Shown here one piece after another: positions 15,109 to 20,998 of a DNA stretch of 20,998 nt. This DNA comes from DASRSS01 sp035656335. Lineage in GTDB: Bacteria; Actinomycetota; Actinomycetes; Mycobacteriales; Jatrophihabitantaceae. Position 1 is the stretch's first letter; the number at the start of each line of letters is the position of its first letter. Location of the stretch: the NCBI GenBank assembly GCA_035656335.1, contig DASRSS010000304.1:1-20998 (forward strand). The letters are read 5' to 3'. A model generated the notes under the pieces. It saw only the letters and a list, made by a program, of their open reading frames with translations, was not told where the DNA came from and searched no databases. The translations under genes and the position numbers were made by a program.

Positions 15109-15803
15109 CGCACTCGAACGGAGCGGTCACCGAACGACCGGTGGCACTGCACCAGAGCTGGACGATGGCCGGCCCGGTGATCTCGCACCTGCCCGACACC
15201 CAGGTCCAGGAGTTGCGCGAGGTCTCCGAGGCGTCCATCGGCGAGCCGGGCGCGATGAGCCTGTGGGGCTTCGCGGTCGCGACCCTGCTGGTCGCGCTGC
15301 CGATCTCGAGCGTGATGCCGCTGACGACGTCGCTCGCCGCGGTACCTGCGCTGCTGGTGTTCGGCGGCATCGGCCAGTTCATCGGCGGCCTCGTCGCGTA
15401 CCGCAAGGGCAACACGTTCGCGGCGACGGCGTTCTGCTCGTTCGGCGCGAACAACGTGGTGGTGTCGACCTTCTTCCTGTTCCAGGCCATCGGCACCGTC
15501 CCGAAGAACAGCAACACGAACCTGTTCCTGGCGATCGACCTGTTCTGCTTCGCCTACATCGCGTTCATCCTGTTCCTTGCGTCGTTCAAGTTGAACGCCT
15601 CGTTCATGCTGACGCTGCTCGCGCTTTTCCCCGGGTACGGCCTGGCCGCCTGCGGCAGCATCAGCAGCCTGCCCGCGGTGATCGGCCAGATCGGCGGCTG
15701 GTTCCTGATCTGCTCGGCGGGCTTCGCGTTCTACGCCGGCGGCGCTCTCGCCCTGAACAGCACGTACGAGCGCACCGTGCTGCCGATGTTCTCGCGCGCG
15801 TGA
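15105..15803 (+). CDS. GPR1/FUN34/YaaH-family acetate (succinate) transporter
   Basis: 232 aa. ATG 15105 overlaps the previous stop (ATGA), with GGAAGGAG 6 nt upstream. A hydrophilic 50-residue N-terminus is followed by six hydrophobic helices. Family blocks are clear: FGGIGQFIGGLVAYRKGNTF and AFCSFGANN in the middle, and the LFPGYGLAACG to GALALNSTYERTVLP end. The N-terminal signature, usually NPAPLGL-x-[GSA]-F, is here EPGAMSLWGF (47-56), with the Asn, second Pro and Gly replaced. Known members (SatP/YaaH, Ady2) are hexameric acetate/succinate channels. Lying between a 2-hydroxyacid dehydrogenase and a pyruvate-to-acetate enzyme, acetate or a related monocarboxylate is the natural guess. 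Confidence 0.84.
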   Translation: MTHSNGAVTERPVALHQSWTMAGPVISHLPDTQVQELREVSEASIGEPGAMSLWGFAVATLLVALPISSVMPLTTSLAAVPALLVFGGIGQFIGGLVAYRKGNTFAATAFCSFGANNVVVSTFFLFQAIGTVPKNSNTNLFLAIDLFCFAYIAFILFLASFKLNASFMLTLLALFPGYGLAACGSISSLPAVIGQIGGWFLICSAGFAFYAGGALALNSTYERTVLPMFSRA

Positions 15804-15833
15804 GCGTGACCACCGCGATTGGAGTCGTTGCAC

Positions 15834-17696
15834 ATGAGTGAGGACCGCACCGCGTCGGACGTCATGGTCGAGCGCCTGATCTCGTGGGGGGTCGACACGA
15901 TCTTCGGCCTGCCCGGCGACGGCATCAACGGGTTCATGGAGGCGTTGCGCACCCGGCACGACCGGATCAAGTACATCCACGTGCGGCACGAAGAGGTGGC
16001 CGCGATGGCCGCGGTCGGGTACGCGAAGTTCACCGGCAAGCTGGGGGTCTGCTTCTCGACGGCGGGCCCCGGTGCGGCGCACCTGCTGAACGGCCTGCTC
16101 GACGCGCGCGTCGAGCAGGCCCCGATCCTGGCGATCACGGGCATGAGCTATCACGACCTGATCGGCACGAGCTACCTGCAGGACGTCAACACCGACTACA
16201 TGTTCAACGACGTCGCGCTCTACAACCAGCGGATCATGGGGCCGTCGCACGTGACGAACGTCGTCGACTTCGCGGTGCGCACCGCGCTCACCCAGCGCGG
16301 GCCGGCGCACATCGCGTTCCCGATCGACTACCAGGCGGCTCCCGCCGAATCGGACATGCGCTTCGATCGCAACGTGCAGGGCCACACCACTACCGCCTAC
16401 CGCCCGCCGATCCAGGTGCCGCAGCGCCAGGAACTCGACGCGGCGGCGGCCGTCCTCACCGGCAGGACCAAGGTCGCGATCCTGGCCGGCGCCGGCGCGC
16501 GCGGGGCCGGCACCGAGCTCGAGGCGGTGGCCGAGAAGCTCGGCGCGCCGATCGTCAAGGCGCAGCTCGGCAAGGACTGCGTGCCGGACGATTCCCCTTA
16601 CACCACCGGGCCGATCGCGCTCGTCGGGTCGCGTCCGAGCGAGGAGGCGCTCGAGCAGTGCGACGCGCTGCTGATCGTTGGCTCGACGATGCCCTACATC
16701 GAGTTCTACCCGTCGCCTGGACAGGCGGTGTGCGTGCAGATCGACGACAAGCCCGACCGCATGGGGCTGCGCTACCCGGTGGACGTGCCGCTGTGCGGAG
16801 ACGCCCGGGCCACGCTCGCGGCGCTGCTGCCGCTGCTCACCCGCAACGAGGACCGCGCCTTCCTGCAGCAGGCACAGGACGGCATGCGCGAGTGGTGGGC
16901 GCTGATGGACCAGCGCGGTACCAGTACGGACGTGCCGATGAAGCCGCAGGTGCCGGCGCACGCGGTGAGCGAGGCACTGGCGCCGGACGCGATCGTCTGC
17001 GGCGACTCGGGCACGGTCACCACCTGGTCCGCGCGCCAGATCAAGGTGCGGCGCGGCCAGTCGTACTCGTTCTCCGGCACGAACTGCTCGATGGCTGCGG
17101 GGCTGCCGTACGCGATCGGCGCGCAGGCCGCGTTCCCCGACCGCCAGGTCGTGGTGTTCACCGGCGACGGTTCGCTGACGATGCAGCTGGGCGACTTCCT
17201 GACGGCGGTGCAGCACCAACTGCCGATCAAGCTGGTCGTCATCAAGAACGACACCCTCGGTCTGATCAAGTGGGAGCAGATGGTGTTCCTCGGCAACCCG
17301 GAGTACGGCGTCAACTTCGCGCCGCTGGACTTCGTGAAGTTCGCCGAGGCGTGCGGTGCGCGCGGCGTCCACATCGAGGACCCGACCCGCTGCGGCGACC
17401 AGATGCGCGAGGCGCTGGCCATGGACGGGCCGGTGATCATCGAGTGCGTGGTCGACCCGCACGAGCCACCGATGCCGGCGAAGGTGAAGTCCAAGCAGGT
17501 CAAGATGCTCGCGCAGGCGTTGCGCGAGGGAACGCCGAACCGCAACCGCATCGCGCTGCAGATGGTCAAGGACGTGCTGGACGAGGCCAGCTTCGAAGCC
17601 AGTCCCGGCGGCTTCATCCCGGACAAGATCGGGCAGGCCGTCGCCGGCGTGGCGCGCAAGCTCCGCGACAAGGCCGACCCCGAGCACCCGTCGTAG
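15834..17696 (+). CDS. PoxB-like thiamine-diphosphate enzyme (pyruvate oxidase/quinone dehydrogenase type)
   Basis: 620 aa. ATG 15834 chosen (TTGGAG about 9 nt upstream); a TTG five codons earlier is less likely. Three-domain ThDP fold: N-terminal Pyr domain (about 1-175) with the ThDP-activating Glu53 in HVRHEEVAAMA; a central domain (about 195-335) of FAD/NAD-binding type as in pyruvate oxidase; and a C-terminal PP domain with the metal-binding motif G444-D445-G446 running to VVIKND at about 468-473. The IKYIHVRHEE and SFSGTNCSMAAGLPYAIGA blocks resemble PoxB and pyruvate oxidases more than acetolactate synthase. It has about 45 extra C-terminal residues, ending in an amphipathic-looking stretch (PDKIGQAVAGVARKLRDK) that could bind membrane as the E. 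coli PoxB tail does (inference). Acetolactate synthase-like or other 2-oxoacid activity is not excluded. Confidence 0.83.
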   Translation: MSEDRTASDVMVERLISWGVDTIFGLPGDGINGFMEALRTRHDRIKYIHVRHEEVAAMAAVGYAKFTGKLGVCFSTAGPGAAHLLNGLLDARVEQAPILAITGMSYHDLIGTSYLQDVNTDYMFNDVALYNQRIMGPSHVTNVVDFAVRTALTQRGPAHIAFPIDYQAAPAESDMRFDRNVQGHTTTAYRPPIQVPQRQELDAAAAVLTGRTKVAILAGAGARGAGTELEAVAEKLGAPIVKAQLGKDCVPDDSPYTTGPIALVGSRPSEEALEQCDALLIVGSTMPYIEFYPSPGQAVCVQIDDKPDRMGLRYPVDVPLCGDARATLAALLPLLTRNEDRAFLQQAQDGMREWWALMDQRGTSTDVPMKPQVPAHAVSEALAPDAIVCGDSGTVTTWSARQIKVRRGQSYSFSGTNCSMAAGLPYAIGAQAAFPDRQVVVFTGDGSLTMQLGDFLTAVQHQLPIKLVVIKNDTLGLIKWEQMVFLGNPEYGVNFAPLDFVKFAEACGARGVHIEDPTRCGDQMREALAMDGPVIIECVVDPHEPPMPAKVKSKQVKMLAQALREGTPNRNRIALQMVKDVLDEASFEASPGGFIPDKIGQAVAGVARKLRDKADPEHPS

Positions 17697-17701
17697 TCGC
17701 G

Positions 17702-18307
17702 GTGGCCGACCGGTCGGCACGTCCCGCGCGGGACGCCGCGCTGCTGGTGTTGACCGCCGTTGCCGCCGCGGCGGACGCGATCAGCTACCTGGGCCTGGGC
17801 AAGGTGTTCCCGGCGAACATGACCGGCAACACCGTGCTGATGGGCATCGGCCTCGCCGAGCACGACTACGCCCGCGCGGGCCGGTCCGCCGTCGCGCTCG
17901 GCGGCTTCGTCGCGGGCGCGGCGATCGTCGGCGCGAGCTGGGGCGGCCGCCGCACGCGCACGGTCTTCGGTCTGGTCCTGGAAGCGGCCGCCATCTGCGC
18001 CGCGGCCGGGCTCTGGGCCGCGCTCGGGCACAGCCCGGCCGGGGGGCCGCGGTACGCACTGGTCGCGCTGTTCGGGGGCGCGATGGGAGCGCAGAGCGGT
18101 GTCGCCGCCGGGCTGCGCGTCGGCGTCAGCACCACCTACATCACCGGGACGTGGACGGCAGTGAGCACCGGGGTTGCGAGCTTGCTGCGGCCACGCCGCA
18201 GCGCGGACGAGACGCGGCCGCCCGCCCGGCTGGGGCGGCAGATCGCCGTCGTCGTCTGCTACTTCGGTGCGGCGCTGCTCGCCGCTTACCTGTTCCTGCA
18301 CGAGTAG
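17702..18307 (+). CDS. DUF1275 (YoaK-family) membrane protein
   Basis: 201 aa from GTG 17702, five bases after the PoxB-like stop and without a clear ribosome site, so probably translated by coupling. The DUF1275 hallmark is DAISYLGLGKVFPANMTGNTV (residues 22-42). Six hydrophobic segments follow the family plan, with GAQSGVAAGLRVGVSTTYITGT near 125-146. It is at the short end for the family (usually about 220-240 aa), mainly in the N-terminus. No function is established. As the last gene of the hydroxyacid-acetate operon it may be a transporter or stress-related membrane protein. Its last 22 bases overlap the 3' end of the convergent ANTAR gene. Confidence 0.8.
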   Translation: MADRSARPARDAALLVLTAVAAAADAISYLGLGKVFPANMTGNTVLMGIGLAEHDYARAGRSAVALGGFVAGAAIVGASWGGRRTRTVFGLVLEAAAICAAAGLWAALGHSPAGGPRYALVALFGGAMGAQSGVAAGLRVGVSTTYITGTWTAVSTGVASLLRPRRSADETRPPARLGRQIAVVVCYFGAALLAAYLFLHE

Positions 18308-18912
18308 CTGACGTCGGCGAGCCGGCCGGTGTCCGTGCTGGCTTCGCCGAGTTCGAACTCGAGGATCCCGGTGTCGGCGACGTCGGCGGCGATCTCGGCG
18401 AGCTTGCGCCGGTGGGCCCGGCTCGCTCGGCGCAGCAGCTCGAACGCCTGATCGCGGGTGCAGGTGCGGCGCGCCATGATGATCCCCATCGCGACGCCGA
18501 TGTCGCGGCTGGTTTGCAGCGCGCGCTCCAGGTTCCCCGCCTTGGCCCGGGTGTGCACGGTCTGGACGGCGGCGGCCAGGTTCGCCGCGAACAGCCGGGC
18601 CACGCGCCTGCTGGTGTCGTCCAGCGGGTGGTCCGCGTACAGGTGCAGCACCAGCGCGTCGAGTTCCGCGGCGAGCGGCAGGTCCAGCTCCTCGGTCGGC
18701 GCGTCCCCGGATTCGCCCGCGGTGGCGAGCGTCATGGAGCGCTCACCGCGGAGGACGCGGACGAGTTCGGCGTGCTGCACGTGCGGCACCACCTCGGTGG
18801 CGAGCCGGCACGCCGTCGGTGCCAGTTCGTCGATGCTGTCGCAATCGTCGAGCACCCGCGCCGCCGCAACCAGCGCGTCGACGGTGCCCCCGCGGTCGAC
18901 GCTCGTACTCAC
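18286..18912 (-). CDS. GAF-like/ANTAR RNA-binding antitermination regulator
   Basis: 208 aa from GTG 18912, with GAGGAGGGG at about 18920-18928 upstream. C-terminal ANTAR domain at about 127-181: IGVAMGIIMARRTCTRDQAF, then LLRRASRAHRRKLAEIA, with the conserved Ala141, Gly143, Ser164 and Lys170-Leu171. The N-terminal half (about 10-118) resembles a GAF sensor, ending LDLPLAAELDALVLHLYADHP. The part between the first strand (HAELVRVL) and this end is only about 40 residues, some 35 fewer than in ordinary GAF-ANTAR proteins, so the ligand pocket may be reduced. ANTAR proteins bind paired hairpins in nascent RNA and prevent termination. It follows the ligase gene by 25 bp on the same strand, and its 3' end overlaps DUF1275 in the opposite direction. 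Confidence 0.83.
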   Translation of the reverse strand: MSTSVDRGGTVDALVAAARVLDDCDSIDELAPTACRLATEVVPHVQHAELVRVLRGERSMTLATAGESGDAPTEELDLPLAAELDALVLHLYADHPLDDTSRRVARLFAANLAAAVQTVHTRAKAGNLERALQTSRDIGVAMGIIMARRTCTRDQAFELLRRASRAHRRKLAEIAADVADTGILEFELGEASTDTGRLADVSYSCRNR

Positions 18913-18937
18913 TTTCCCCTCCTCGTCGCGTGTCCGG

Positions 18938-20371
18938 TCAGCTCTCCAGCACGACCTGGTCCGCCGTCTTGTCCGGACGCAGCCCGCGCCAGGACGGGTG
19001 CCGCAGCCGGCCGGAGTCGGTCCACTCGCCGAAGACCACCTCGCCGACCAGCTTCGGCGTCACCCAGCTGGCGTCCCGCGCGTCGGCGCGTGGCACGTCC
19101 GGACGGAACGGGGACGTCTTGCGGGCCAGCCGACCGAGCAGCGTCTGCAACTCGGCCAGCATCGAATCGGTGAAGCCCGTGCCGACCTGCCCGATGTAGC
19201 GCAGCCCGTCCGCGTCCGGCAGACCGAGCAGCAGCGAACCGACCGTGCCCGCGCGGCGTCCCTTGCCCGGACGCCAGCCACCGATCACGACCTCCTGGGT
19301 GCGGATGTTCTTGACCTTCACCCAGTCGCCGGAGCGCCGGCCCGGAAGGTAGCGCGACTCGGTGCGCTTGGCCACGACCCCCTCCAGGCCGTGGTCCTGG
19401 CTGGCGCGCACCGCCTCGGCACCGGTGCCGGTGAACGCCGGCGGTGTCTGCCAGGACGGGCCGTCCAGGTTCAGCCCCGCCAGCAGTTCGCGCCGTTGCG
19501 TGTACGGGACGTCGAGCAGCGGGCGGCCGTCCAGGTGCACCAGGTCGAAGGCGAGGAACACGACCGGCGTGCTGGCCGACAGCCGCTTCGCCGTGGCCGC
19601 CGAGGCGACGTGCATGCGCTGCTGCAGCCGGCCGAAGTCCGGCCGCCCACGCTCGTCGAACGCGACGATCTCGCCGTCGAGCAGCGCCTGGGTCGCGCCC
19701 AGCTGCTCGCCGAGGCCGCGCAGCTCCGGGTAGCTGGCCGTCATGTCCTTCTCGTTGCGCGAGGTGAGCGTGATCCGGCCGCCGTCGACGCGCACCAGCG
19801 CCCGCACGCCGTCCCACTTCATCTCGAACGCCCAGTTGTCCTCGTCCTTCGGCAGCGTGCCGAGCGTCGCGAGCATCGGCGTCAGCCGGTCCGGCAGCGG
19901 TGTCCAGTCGGCGCGCGCGGGAGCGTCCATCCGGTGCATCATCCAGTTCTTGCCGCGCGTCTGGAACAGCGCGAAGCGGCCGTCGACGCGCTTGCCGTGC
20001 AGCACGATCTTGACCTCGCGGTCGGTCCACTTCTGCAGCTCGTACTCGCCGCGGTCCCAGATGGTGACCTTTCCTGCGCCGTACTGCCCTTCGGGGATGG
20101 TGCCCTCGAAGCCGGCGTACTCCAGCGGGTGGTCCTCGACGTGCACGGCCAGCACGTTCGTCTTCGGGTCGGCCGGCAGGCCCTTGGGCACCGCCCACGA
20201 CACGAGCATGCCGTCGCGCTCCAGCCGGAAGTCCCAGTGCAGCGAGCTGGCGTGATGCTCCTGCACGACAAAGGAGTTGCCGCGCTTTCGACGGCTGCCC
20301 CCGCGGCGCGGCATCGGCTCGTCGGTGCGCGACGGATCCCGCTTGCCGCGGTACTCCCTCAGCGCGTCCAT
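18938..20371 (-). CDS. ligD: LigD-type DNA repair ligase: 3'-phosphoesterase plus ATP-dependent ligase, no polymerase domain
   Basis: 477 aa. Start ATG 20371 opens with MDALREYRGKRDPSRTDEP, the standard opening of this group; a GTG at 20455 would run into the divergent CBS gene. Phosphoesterase domain about 31-150: His39, His45, Asp47 and Arg49 (QEHHASSLHWDFRLE), then His81 and Tyr85 (VEDHPLEY), matching the metal/catalytic set of Pseudomonas LigD. Adenylation domain from about 160 with nucleotidyl lysine Lys185 in EMKWDGVRAL, LLDGEIVAFD, EGVVAKR and WVKVKN motifs, then an OB domain (about 365-470). In bacterial NHEJ, LigD works with Ku to process and seal double-strand breaks. Here the primase-polymerase domain is absent and no Ku gene is in the window; both may be encoded elsewhere. 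The symbol is for the family; PE-LIG proteins are also named otherwise. Confidence 0.9.
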   Translation of the reverse strand: MDALREYRGKRDPSRTDEPMPRRGGSRRKRGNSFVVQEHHASSLHWDFRLERDGMLVSWAVPKGLPADPKTNVLAVHVEDHPLEYAGFEGTIPEGQYGAGKVTIWDRGEYELQKWTDREVKIVLHGKRVDGRFALFQTRGKNWMMHRMDAPARADWTPLPDRLTPMLATLGTLPKDEDNWAFEMKWDGVRALVRVDGGRITLTSRNEKDMTASYPELRGLGEQLGATQALLDGEIVAFDERGRPDFGRLQQRMHVASAATAKRLSASTPVVFLAFDLVHLDGRPLLDVPYTQRRELLAGLNLDGPSWQTPPAFTGTGAEAVRASQDHGLEGVVAKRTESRYLPGRRSGDWVKVKNIRTQEVVIGGWRPGKGRRAGTVGSLLLGLPDADGLRYIGQVGTGFTDSMLAELQTLLGRLARKTSPFRPDVPRADARDASWVTPKLVGEVVFGEWTDSGRLRHPSWRGLRPDKTADQVVLES

Positions 20372-20407
20372 ACCGTTGTCTGCCCGGCTCGACGCGCCGT
20401 CTATCGC

Positions 20408-20433
20408 GTTTGACTCCGCATGGGCTCGGGTAG
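20408..20433 (+). promoter_or_regulatory. SigB/SigF-type promoter for the CBS gene (near-leaderless)
   Basis: GTTT (20408-20411), 16 nt, GGGTAG (20428-20433), then 9 nt to ATG 20443. Perfect -35, one -10 deviation, and no Shine-Dalgarno in the 9-nt gap. It is placed in the 71-bp divergent region shared with the ligase gene. On the minus strand a weak GGGCAG lies 8 nt before the ligase ATG. Confidence 0.62.
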
Positions 20434-20442
20434 CCATCCCGC

Positions 20443-20865
20443 ATGACCAAGGCACGAGAGATCATGACTGCTGACGTGACGTGTGTGCGCGAGAACGAGA
20501 CGCTGCTCGACGCCGCGCACAAGATGGCCGAGCACTCGGTGGGCGCGCTGCCGGTCTGTTCCGACAACGACCGCCTGCTCGGCATGATCACCGACCGCGA
20601 CATCGTGGTGCGCGGGCTCGCCGAAGGACGCGACCCGGGCAGCACCAAGGTTGGTGAGCTGACCAAGGCGCAGAAGGAAGCGGTGACGATCGGCGCGGAC
20701 GACGACGCCGAGGAGATCCTGCGGACGATGAGCAGCCACCAGGTGCGGCGGCTGCCGGTGATCGACGGTCACGACCTGATCGGCATCGTCGCGCAGGCCG
20801 ACGTCGCCCGCGCGCTCCCCGACCCGCACGTCGGCGACCTGCTCGAAGCCATCTCCGTCGGCTGA
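20443..20865 (+). CDS. Two-CBS-domain protein
   Basis: 140 aa made almost entirely of a CBS pair (Bateman module). CBS1 covers about 1-62 (REIMTADVTCVRENETLLDA, ALPVCSDNDRLLGMITDRDIV) and CBS2 about 70-135 (ILRTMSSHQVRRLPVIDGHDLIGIVAQADVARAL). Such stand-alone pairs bind adenine nucleotides and report energy status; in mycobacteria they include hypoxia/dormancy proteins of the Hrp1 type, which this resembles in size and shape. Asp51 and Asp53 in ITDRDIV and Asp120 in AQADVA fit ribose-contacting positions. The start is fixed by the promoter 9 nt upstream. Strong hairpins follow the stop, marking a single-gene transcript. Confidence 0.92.
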   Translation: MTKAREIMTADVTCVRENETLLDAAHKMAEHSVGALPVCSDNDRLLGMITDRDIVVRGLAEGRDPGSTKVGELTKAQKEAVTIGADDDAEEILRTMSSHQVRRLPVIDGHDLIGIVAQADVARALPDPHVGDLLEAISVG

Positions 20866-20872
20866 ATCAGTT

Positions 20873-20895
20873 CGCACGCTGCCGCGCGGCGTGCG
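20873..20895 (+). terminator. GC-rich hairpin after the CBS gene
   Basis: Bases 20873-20882 pair with 20886-20895 (CGCACGC with GCGTGCG, then one wobble and two G-C pairs) around a 3-nt loop: a 10-bp stem starting 8 bases after the TGA. No U-tract follows, as in many actinobacterial intrinsic terminators. Confidence 0.5.
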
Positions 20896-20896
20896 C

Positions 20897-20914
20897 GGCG
20901 TGCGTTCTCACGCC
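20897..20914 (-). terminator. Hairpin overlapping the stop of the last, minus-strand gene
   Basis: GGCGTG (20897-20902), 6-nt loop, CACGCC (20909-20914). It spans the minus-strand stop codon (20910-20908) and lies between the convergent ends, so it may help to terminate either strand. Confidence 0.3.
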
Positions 20915-20998
20915 GCTGCGCGGCGGGCGTGGTTGATGATCAGCTCGTCGGTCGCCTCCGGCAGCGTCGCGAAGACGAGCGGCGCCTCGTAGATCTCG
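20908..20998 (-). CDS. C-terminal end of an unidentified minus-strand gene
   Basis: An open frame runs in from the right edge and stops at TGA (20910-20908), giving about 29 residues: EIYEAPLVFATLPEATDEL, then IINHARRAAA. Codon use fits the neighbours (G/C at nearly every third position), and the convergent hairpins support a real gene end. The family cannot be recognised from this fragment. Confidence 0.5.
   Translation of the reverse strand, partial: EIYEAPLVFATLPEATDELIINHARRAAA

Noticed and set aside
20372..20455. Upstream GTG start for the ligase gene adding 28 residues
   Set aside because: It would overlap the start and promoter of the divergent CBS gene, and the ATG at 20371 gives the standard opening of the family.
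1..20998. CRISPR arrays, tRNA/rRNA genes, insertion sequences, attachment sites
   Set aside because: No spaced direct repeats, no RNA-gene signatures, no transposase or integrase and no terminal inverted repeats were seen on reading both strands.

Overview
The window is dense, very GC-rich DNA with a strong G/C preference at third codon positions. It has frequent GTG starts, many 4-bp ATGA/GTGA gene overlaps, a GAF/ANTAR-type regulator, a stand-alone phosphoesterase-ligase of the LigD family, and DUF3618/holin-III, DUF1206 and DUF6098 genes. Together these point to a soil-type actinobacterium (Actinomycetota); I cannot name the genus. The window looks like ordinary chromosome. I see no tRNA, rRNA, insertion sequence, phage structural gene or CRISPR array, and no gene-free stretch longer than about 100 bp.

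Layout. 1-538: 3' part of a DUF488 gene. 535-3371: a two-gene operon of a molybdopterin oxidoreductase (formate dehydrogenase/nitrate reductase type) and a small helical, ferritin-like protein. 3368-4783, minus strand: DUF1360, then a holin-III/DUF3618 membrane pair. 4847-9526, plus strand: a DUF2231-Rieske fusion, a DJ-1/PfpI protein and three membrane proteins (DUF1206, MFS, DMT). 9561-11193: a DUF6098 protein and a zinc alcohol dehydrogenase. 11198-12070, minus: a beta-hydroxyacid dehydrogenase. 12169-18307, plus: a YdiJ-type FAD/Fe-S 2-hydroxyacid dehydrogenase, a YaaH-family acetate transporter, a PoxB-like thiamine-diphosphate enzyme and a DUF1275 membrane protein. 18286-20371, minus: ligD-type ligase, then an ANTAR regulator. 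20443-20865, plus: a two-CBS protein, followed by hairpins and the tail of an unidentified minus-strand gene.

How it works together. The least expected signal is regulatory. Matches to the actinobacterial SigB/SigF stress promoter (GTTT, about 16 nt, GGGTA[T/C/G]) sit upstream of seven transcription units. In four of them the -10 element ends exactly 9 nt before the ATG, so these mRNAs should be leaderless or nearly so. The gene content (redox enzymes, a Rieske protein, DJ-1, CBS, DUF1206, DUF3618/holin, a DNA-end repair ligase) suits a general-stress or stationary-phase island. The 12-18 kb operon reads as a path from D-2-hydroxyacid to 2-oxoacid (YdiJ type) to acetate (PoxB type), with an acetate channel between them. 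All functions are inferred from sequence by eye; no search was run.
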